Source of the DNA: Marinobacter guineae
GTDB lineage: Bacteria; Pseudomonadota; Gammaproteobacteria; Pseudomonadales; Oleiphilaceae
Assembly (NCBI RefSeq): GCF_002744735.1
Contig: NZ_KZ319340.1
Span: 1-64,000, forward strand
Direction: 5' to 3'
Length of the DNA stretch: 64,000 bases
Below are positions 58,133 to 64,000 of the stretch, in pieces. The translations under genes and the position numbers were made by a program. The notes beneath the pieces were generated by a model. That model saw nothing but the letters and a program-made list of their open reading frames with translations. It searched no databases and had not been told where the DNA came from. How positions within the stretch are numbered: the stretch's first letter is position 1; each line of letters opens with the position of its first letter.

Positions 58133-60274
58133 TCAGTGCCGTACCCGGCTGATGTGGGTAATTGCCCGAATATTGCGAATACGCCGCATAACCCGGGCCA
58201 AATGCCGGCGCCCATGGACATGCACCACCAGGCTGACGACACCGAAGCGGGCATTCTGCTCCTCCACATTGATGCGTTCGATGTTGCCGTCGGTCATAGC
58301 CACGGCGTTTGCCATCTCGGCAATCACACCGCGCTGACGCTCAAGCTCTACCCGCAACTCCACAGAAAACTCATCGGTAATGTCCTTGGCCCACTTGAGA
58401 TGGGTCAGGCGGGCACGGCCTTCGTCGTCTTCCGGCAAGCGAGAGCAGGTATCTGAATGAATCACCATGCCTTTGCCGGAATCCATAACTCCCACCACCG
58501 GGTCACCGGGAATCGGCTTGCAACAGCTGGCAAACCGGACCAGCAGTCCCTCGGTACCACGAATGGTCACCGGGCTGTGATTGCCACCCTCGATATCCCG
58601 GGCCCCCTCACCGGAGTCCGGCCCTTCGGCACCGCTTACGAGCTGACGGGCAACCAGATAGGCCATCCGGTTGCCAAGACCGATGTCACTGATCAGGTCG
58701 TCAAAACTGTTCACCTGATTGTGGTTCACCACCGCCTGTTTCTGGGCATCGCTGATGTCCGACAGTTTGGCACCAAAGCCTTTCAGCGACTTCTTCAACA
58801 GGGTCCGTCCCAACTCCAGGGATTCCGCCCGCTTCTGGCTCTTCAGAACATGCCGGATGCTGCTTCTTGCCTTGCCGGTGACCACAAAACTGAGCCAGGC
58901 CGGATTGGGCCGGGCACCAGGTGCGGTAATGACTTCAACGGTCTGTCCGCTTTGGAGGGGCTGACTCAGGGAGCCGAGGTTACGGTTGATCCGGCAGGCC
59001 ACGGTGGCATTACCGATATCGGTGTGGATCGCGTAGGCAAAATCCACCGGTGTCGCCCCGCTGGGAAGCTCCATGATGCGGCCCTTGGGCGTGAAAACGT
59101 AGATCTCGTCCGGGAACAGATCCACTTTTACATGCTCGATGAATTCCATGGAGTCATCGGCCCGCTCCCGCATTTCCATCAGGCCTTTCACCCAGCGATC
59201 AACCCTTGCCTGGTTCGCACTGGTAACGCTGCTGGGCTCGTTCTTGTACATCCAGTGAGCCGCAATACCGTTGTTGGCAATGTGCTCCATTTCCTCGGTG
59301 CGGATCTGGATCTCAATATTCACATGCATGCCGAACAGGGTCGTATGAATGGACTGGTAGCCATTGGCCTTGGGCATGGCAATGTAGTCCTTGAACCGGC
59401 CCGGCAGGGGCTTGTACAGGCTGTGCACGGCACCAAGAATGCGGTAACAGTCATCCTCGGTATCGGTAATAATCCGGAAGGCGTACACATCCATGATTTC
59501 ATGGAAGGATTTCTGCTTGAACTTCATCTTGTTGTAGATGCTGTTCAGGTGCTTTTCCCGGCCGAGAATCCGCCCGGGCAGGCCGCGTTCTTCCAGCTTT
59601 TCCTGCAACTTGCCACGGATGTCCTCAATGATTTCCCGGTGACTGCCCCGAAGCTTGTCCACCGCTTTTGAGATGTACTTCGATCGCATCGGGTACAGGG
59701 AGGAGAAACCCAGATCCTCCAGTTCGGTGCAGATCGAGTGCATACCAAGGCGGTTGGCGATCGGGGCATAGATATCGAGGGTTTCAGTGGCAATGCGCTG
59801 GCGTTTCTCGTAGGGCATGGGGCCGAGGGTGCGCATGTTGTGCAGTCGGTCCGCCAGCTTCACCAGGATGACCCGTATGTCCCGCGCCATGGCCAGGGTC
59901 ATCTTCTGGAAATTCTCGGCCTGGGCCTCGGCCCGGGAACGGAATTCAATCTGGGTCAGCTTGCTGACGCCATCCACCAGTTCGGCGACATCCTCACCGA
60001 ACTGCTCCGACAGGGCATCCTTCGGGATCCCGGTGTCTTCAATGACATCGTGAAGCATCGCGGCCATCAGGCTCTGATGGTCCAGCCTGAGATCGGCGAG
60101 GATGTGGGCAACGGCAAGGGGATGGGTAATATACCGGTCGCCGCTTTTGCGCATCTGGCCCTCATGGGCCTGCTCGGCATAATAGTAGGCACGTCGCACC
60201 TGATTGATGCGATTGGTATCCAGATAGGAGCTGAGCTCTCTCGCCAGCCCTTCAACCGTAGCCTCTGCCGACAC
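58133..60274 (-). CDS. spoT: Bifunctional (p)ppGpp synthetase/hydrolase SpoT
   Basis: 713 aa. HD hydrolase domain (HPLAVAHILADLRLDHQSLM, AAMLHDVIEDT, about 45-80), synthetase domain (FRIITDTEDDCYRILGAVHS), TGS (VFTPKGRIMELPSGATPVDF) and C-terminal ACT. The intact HD motif means that it can degrade as well as make ppGpp. GTG start at 60274 with GGAGG 4 nt upstream. It works with DksA, also in this window. A terminator lies just upstream. Confidence 0.96.
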   Translation of the reverse strand: MSAEATVEGLARELSSYLDTNRINQVRRAYYYAEQAHEGQMRKSGDRYITHPLAVAHILADLRLDHQSLMAAMLHDVIEDTGIPKDALSEQFGEDVAELVDGVSKLTQIEFRSRAEAQAENFQKMTLAMARDIRVILVKLADRLHNMRTLGPMPYEKRQRIATETLDIYAPIANRLGMHSICTELEDLGFSSLYPMRSKYISKAVDKLRGSHREIIEDIRGKLQEKLEERGLPGRILGREKHLNSIYNKMKFKQKSFHEIMDVYAFRIITDTEDDCYRILGAVHSLYKPLPGRFKDYIAMPKANGYQSIHTTLFGMHVNIEIQIRTEEMEHIANNGIAAHWMYKNEPSSVTSANQARVDRWVKGLMEMRERADDSMEFIEHVKVDLFPDEIYVFTPKGRIMELPSGATPVDFAYAIHTDIGNATVACRINRNLGSLSQPLQSGQTVEVITAPGARPNPAWLSFVVTGKARSSIRHVLKSQKRAESLELGRTLLKKSLKGFGAKLSDISDAQKQAVVNHNQVNSFDDLISDIGLGNRMAYLVARQLVSGAEGPDSGEGARDIEGGNHSPVTIRGTEGLLVRFASCCKPIPGDPVVGVMDSGKGMVIHSDTCSRLPEDDEGRARLTHLKWAKDITDEFSVELRVELERQRGVIAEMANAVAMTDGNIERINVEEQNARFGVVSLVVHVHGRRHLARVMRRIRNIRAITHISRVRH

Positions 60275-60306
60275 CGCGCCTCCACAACTTCATGAAACTC
60301 AGGGAC

Positions 60307-60334
60307 AAAAAAACCCGAATGCACGCATCCGGGT
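60307..60334 (-). terminator. Minus-strand terminator between rpoZ and spoT
   Basis: On the minus strand ACCCGGATGC and GCATTCGGGT pair (one G-U) and are followed by T7 (60307-60313). It lies 114 nt after rpoZ and 33 nt before spoT, so gmk-rpoZ transcripts should partly stop before spoT. Confidence 0.78.
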
Positions 60335-60447
60335 CCTTCCTTAGTCCTTCCAGCAACGCTCTATAGATACACTATAAAACCGCGGGGACAGATTTCAATG
60401 CTTCTCACTTGCGGATAGGTACTTATTACCGGATATCCGCGAATAAC

Positions 60448-60660
60448 TTACTCGTCGTCTTCTTCCTTGAGCAGATCACGAGAAATCTTTCCTTCGGCAA
60501 TTTCGCGCAGGGCAATGACCGTCGGCTTATCATTCTCTTCCGGCACCATCGGCTCGGCACCTTTGGTAGCGAGCTGGCGGGCACGCTTGGTAGCCAGCAT
60601 GACCAGCTGGAAGCGGTTATCAACGTGTTCCAGACAATCTTCAACGGTAACTCGTGCCAT
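60448..60660 (-). CDS. rpoZ: RNA polymerase omega subunit
   Basis: 70 aa. [20 protein letters not shown] and [11 protein letters not shown] are the omega signature. It stabilises the polymerase and forms part of a ppGpp site. It follows gmk by 86 nt and precedes spoT, the enteric and Pseudomonas order. Confidence 0.97.
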   Translation of the reverse strand: MARVTVEDCLEHVDNRFQLVMLATKRARQLATKGAEPMVPEENDKPTVIALREIAEGKISRDLLKEEDDE

Positions 60661-60746
60661 AAATTCCCCGACAAATAAAATGACTGATTCAGCAGACCGA
60701 GTAGTCTACTGTGGCCGGCTCAATTTGTATACAGCAAAAGCCCGTA

Positions 60747-61439
<693 letters not shown>

Positions 61440-61529
61440 TTATACGGACTTTGGCAAACCACCGCACCCCGACAGGGCGCCACCTGATACCATTTGTCTA
61501 ATTGCCCTTTTTATCAACTGGCACACCCT

Positions 61530-62348
61530 ATGCGAACGACCATAGACATCACTCTTCAGGAACCCCGGAAAGCCGTTGATGCACTGAGTGAGGCATCGGA
61601 GCTCTCACGCCAGAAAATCAAGGACGCCATGACCAAGGGCGCATGCTGGTGGACGCACAAGGGCAAACAGTTAAGACTACGAAGAGCGACGAAAGAGCTC
61701 AGGGCCGGCGTGCGGCTGCAGCTGTATTATGACGAGAAGGTACTGGCCAGAAAGCCTGAAGACCCGGTTCTGCTGGAGGACAACGGGCGCTACACCGTCT
61801 GGTTCAAACCCCACGGCATGCTCGCCCAGGGCTCACAGTGGGGCGACCATTGCAGCCTGTTGAGGATGGCAGAAATTCGCCTCGACCGACCATGTCACCT
61901 CATTCACCGCCTGGACGCCGATGCCGCCGGATTGATGCTGATCGCCCACGACCCGAAAGCAGCGGGCGCCCTCTCCCAGTGCTTTGCGGCCCGAACCATG
62001 ACCAAACACTACCGAGCCAGAGTGACCGGGGTGATCAACGCCCAGGATCAGCTCGTTAACGCTCCGGTGGAGGGCAAACCGGCAACCAGCCGGGTGACAA
62101 CACTGAGTGCCAGCGAGACCGACCAGACCTCCCTGGTGCAAGTAAGCATCGAAACCGGACGAAAACACCAGATCCGCCGCCACTTGGCCGGCCTGGGGCA
62201 CCCGATCGTCGGCGACCGCCTCTATGGACGACCCGCTCCGGTTCCTTTGCAACTGCTGGCATTCTACCTGGAATTCGACTGCCCGCTGAGCAAGCAACGG
62301 GTCACGTTCAGGCTGCCGGACCAATTGGACAGCCTGAAACAGCCTTGA
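61530..62348 (+). CDS. RluA-family pseudouridine synthase
   Basis: 272 aa. S4-like N-terminal domain (about 12-65), then the RluA catalytic block HRLDADAAGLMLIAHD with catalytic D129, KHYRARVTG, and the late GRKHQIRRHLAGLGHPIVGDRLYG. Modifies uridine in rRNA or tRNA; which site is not clear. ATG 61530 begins MRTTIDITLQEPRK; an upstream start at 61494 is less family-like. Converges on yicC with 7 nt between stops. Confidence 0.9.
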   Translation: MRTTIDITLQEPRKAVDALSEASELSRQKIKDAMTKGACWWTHKGKQLRLRRATKELRAGVRLQLYYDEKVLARKPEDPVLLEDNGRYTVWFKPHGMLAQGSQWGDHCSLLRMAEIRLDRPCHLIHRLDADAAGLMLIAHDPKAAGALSQCFAARTMTKHYRARVTGVINAQDQLVNAPVEGKPATSRVTTLSASETDQTSLVQVSIETGRKHQIRRHLAGLGHPIVGDRLYGRPAPVPLQLLAFYLEFDCPLSKQRVTFRLPDQLDSLKQP

Positions 62349-62355
62349 TCCGGGC

Positions 62356-63222
62356 TTACTCCAGGTTCTGCACCTGCTCCCGCATCTGCTCAATCAGCAC
62401 TTTCAGATCCACGGCAATGCGGGTCACTCCGGCGTCGATACTTTTGCTGCTCAGCGTATTGGCCTCGCGGTTGAGTTCCTGCATCAGGAAATCCAGCCGG
62501 CGACCGATGGCATCCTCACTTTTCAGGGTATCCGCCACCTCACCGATATGGGCATCCAGCCGGTCCAGCTCCTCGGCCACATCGCTTTTCTGGGCCAGCA
62601 TCACCATTTCCTGGGTAATCCGATCAGGATCCAGCTCCACCTTCGCTTTTTCAAACCGCTCCCGAAGCGACTTCTCCTGAGCCTCAAGCAACTCCGGCAT
62701 GCGAGTGCGCACTTCCGAGACCAACTCAGCCATGGTACTCAGACGATCTTCGAACAAGGGTCGCAACCGCTCTCCTTCACGCTCCCGTACTGACGCCAGT
62801 TCTGCAACAGTCTGTTCAAACAGGCCTGTCGCTGCCTCTTTCGCCGGGCCGTAGTCCTGTTCCGGCACCGAAAGCACACCAGGCCAGCGAAGAATATCCA
62901 GGGCGTTGATGTGGGCGGGGTTGTCCAGCATCCGGTTGATGTGATTCGCAGCCTCATTGACCGCTTGAGCCATCTCTTCGCTGACCTCAAAGCTCTGGGT
63001 CACATTGTCGGCGGACTGAAGCCGCATGGACACATCCACCTTACCTCGTTTCAGCTGATTCCGAAGCTCCTCGCGAAACCGGTTCTCAAGTTCCCGGAAA
63101 GCTTCTGGCAGACGGAACGAAGGCTCCAGATATCGGTGGTTCACCGTCCGGATCTCGCAGGTCAGCGTACCCCAGTCTCCCTGAGCGTCCTTCCGGGCAA
63201 ATGCGGTCATACTTCGGATCAT
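62356..63222 (-). CDS. yicC: YicC family endoribonuclease
   Basis: 288 aa. Starts with the family N-terminus MIRSMTAFARKD at ATG 63222; ten more residues upstream would not fit. Conserved YLEPSFRLPEAFRELEN and the C-terminal FLMQELNREANTLSSKSIDA, characteristic of the YicC/COG1561 family, an RNase implicated in sRNA and mRNA decay. Divergent from rph, its usual neighbour. Confidence 0.92.
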   Translation of the reverse strand: MIRSMTAFARKDAQGDWGTLTCEIRTVNHRYLEPSFRLPEAFRELENRFREELRNQLKRGKVDVSMRLQSADNVTQSFEVSEEMAQAVNEAANHINRMLDNPAHINALDILRWPGVLSVPEQDYGPAKEAATGLFEQTVAELASVREREGERLRPLFEDRLSTMAELVSEVRTRMPELLEAQEKSLRERFEKAKVELDPDRITQEMVMLAQKSDVAEELDRLDAHIGEVADTLKSEDAIGRRLDFLMQELNREANTLSSKSIDAGVTRIAVDLKVLIEQMREQVQNLE

Positions 63223-63391
63223 GTCGGCTCCGCTTATGGTTAATGGAAACACTCCGAGTCTAACAGGCTCTTAACACCCACGGCGAACCAAACAAAAGGC
63301 CCGGGCCAACGTGTTATACTCCTCGCCCTTTTCGACAATCGATCGACCGGGTCATGCGCCCGGACACCCAATACTGACTTCAGGAAACACT

Positions 63392-64000
63392 ATGCGTCCA
63401 AGCGGCAGAACGCCAGAGCAACCGAGAGATGTTCGAATTACCCGCAACTACACCCGCCACGCCGAAGGCTCCGTGCTGGTGGAATTCGGGGATACGAAAG
63501 TTATCTGTACCGCCTCCGTCGAAAACAAGGTTCCCCCGTTCATGAGGGGCGAAGGTAAAGGCTGGATCACCGCCGAATACGGCATGCTTCCCCGCTCCAC
63601 CGGCAGCCGCATGGGCCGGGAAGCCGCCCGCGGCAAGCAGGGCGGACGCACCGTCGAAATCCAGCGCCTGATCGGCCGCTCTCTGCGCGCCGCCGTAGAC
63701 CTCTCCGCCCTCGGCGAGCACACCATCACCGTAGACTGTGACGTCATCCAGGCCGACGGCGGCACCCGCACTGCTGCCATCACCGGCGGTTGTGTGGCGC
63801 TGGTCGACGCCCTGAACCACCTCGTCGCCGAAAAACGCCTGAAAAAATCACCACTCAAGCAAATGATCGCCGCACTTTCCGTTGGCGTTTATAAAGGCTC
63901 TCCGGTGGTGGATCTGGACTACCCGGAAGACTCCGAAGCGGAAACCGATATGAATGTCATCATGACCGACCAGGGTGGCTTCATCGAAATTCAGGGCACG
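63392..64000 (+). CDS. rph: Ribonuclease PH, 3' end beyond the window
   Basis: 203 codons visible, no stop before the edge (full family length about 238). [33 protein letters not shown] and [14 protein letters not shown] are the RNase PH signature; it trims tRNA 3' ends phosphorolytically. AGGAAA precedes the ATG. About 35 codons are missing because of the window boundary, not because of a defect. Confidence 0.96.
   Translation, partial: MRPSGRTPEQPRDVRITRNYTRHAEGSVLVEFGDTKVICTASVENKVPPFMRGEGKGWITAEYGMLPRSTGSRMGREAARGKQGGRTVEIQRLIGRSLRAAVDLSALGEHTITVDCDVIQADGGTRTAAITGGCVALVDALNHLVAEKRLKKSPLKQMIAALSVGVYKGSPVVDLDYPEDSEAETDMNVIMTDQGGFIEIQGT

Noticed and set aside
58457-59671. 404-codon plus-strand ORF opposite spoT
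   Set aside because: Antisense shadow of spoT; no family motifs, and spoT is unambiguous.

Overview
The window looks like a chromosomal segment of a marine gammaproteobacterium of the Marinobacter type. The gene order runs parallel to Pseudomonas blocks known from general knowledge: tyrS-M23 peptidase-anmK-erpA-bactofilin-argC; dksA-gluQ-cbrA-cbrB-crcZ-pcnB-folK-panB-panC-pgi; folB-plsY-tsaD-rpsU-dnaG-rpoD-tRNA. It also carries a FadL-type porin plus large lipoprotein pair resembling the alkane-uptake genes aupAB of Marinobacter. The taxonomic call is inference; no rRNA gene lies in the window.

Layout. 1-6.8 kb: tyrS, cell-wall genes (M23 peptidase, anmK), erpA, a bactofilin with a coiled-coil membrane partner, argC. 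6.9-12 kb: ClC channel, hemJ, then thiD-thiE-hemL joined by ATGA overlaps. 12.2-18 kb: a secreted lipase, an ECF sigma / anti-sigma / small protein / TPR-barrel operon on the minus strand, and a divergent DUF4382 lipoprotein that may be its target. 17.4-23.6 kb: TPR lipoprotein, mrcB, an APH-P-loop fusion kinase, pentapeptide and Rieske proteins, sfsA. 23.7-37.2 kb: dksA, gluQ, a small membrane ORF overlapping cbrA, cbrA-cbrB, a CrcZ-type sRNA, pcnB, folK, panBC, pgi, a second folK with folB, plsY. 37.2-42.8 kb: tsaD, then the macromolecular-synthesis group rpsU-dnaG-rpoD and a tRNA with a CAU anticodon. 42.8-51.8 kb is the accessory part: decayed IS256-type transposase, an AT-richer PEP-CTERM gene, the aupAB-like pair, a lone molybdopterin oxidoreductase and a DUF2489 gene. 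52-64 kb: HDOD/YbaK protein, recG, oxyR, an epimerase-like protein, ridA, spoT, rpoZ, gmk, an RluA-type synthase, yicC and the start of rph.

The most striking item is the gene-free stretch between cbrB and pcnB (29.7-30.38 kb). It carries TGTTAC/GTAACA sites for an NtrC-type activator, a correctly spaced sigma-54 promoter, about 390 nt with five A-rich Hfq/Crc-type motifs, and a strong terminator. That is the architecture of Pseudomonas CrcZ, the RNA decoy that relieves carbon catabolite repression. Matching AAnAAnAA motifs sit just upstream of the ribosome binding sites of the lipase, the aupA-like gene and the molybdopterin oxidoreductase, which suggests (inference) that the circuit controls lipid and alkane use in this organism.
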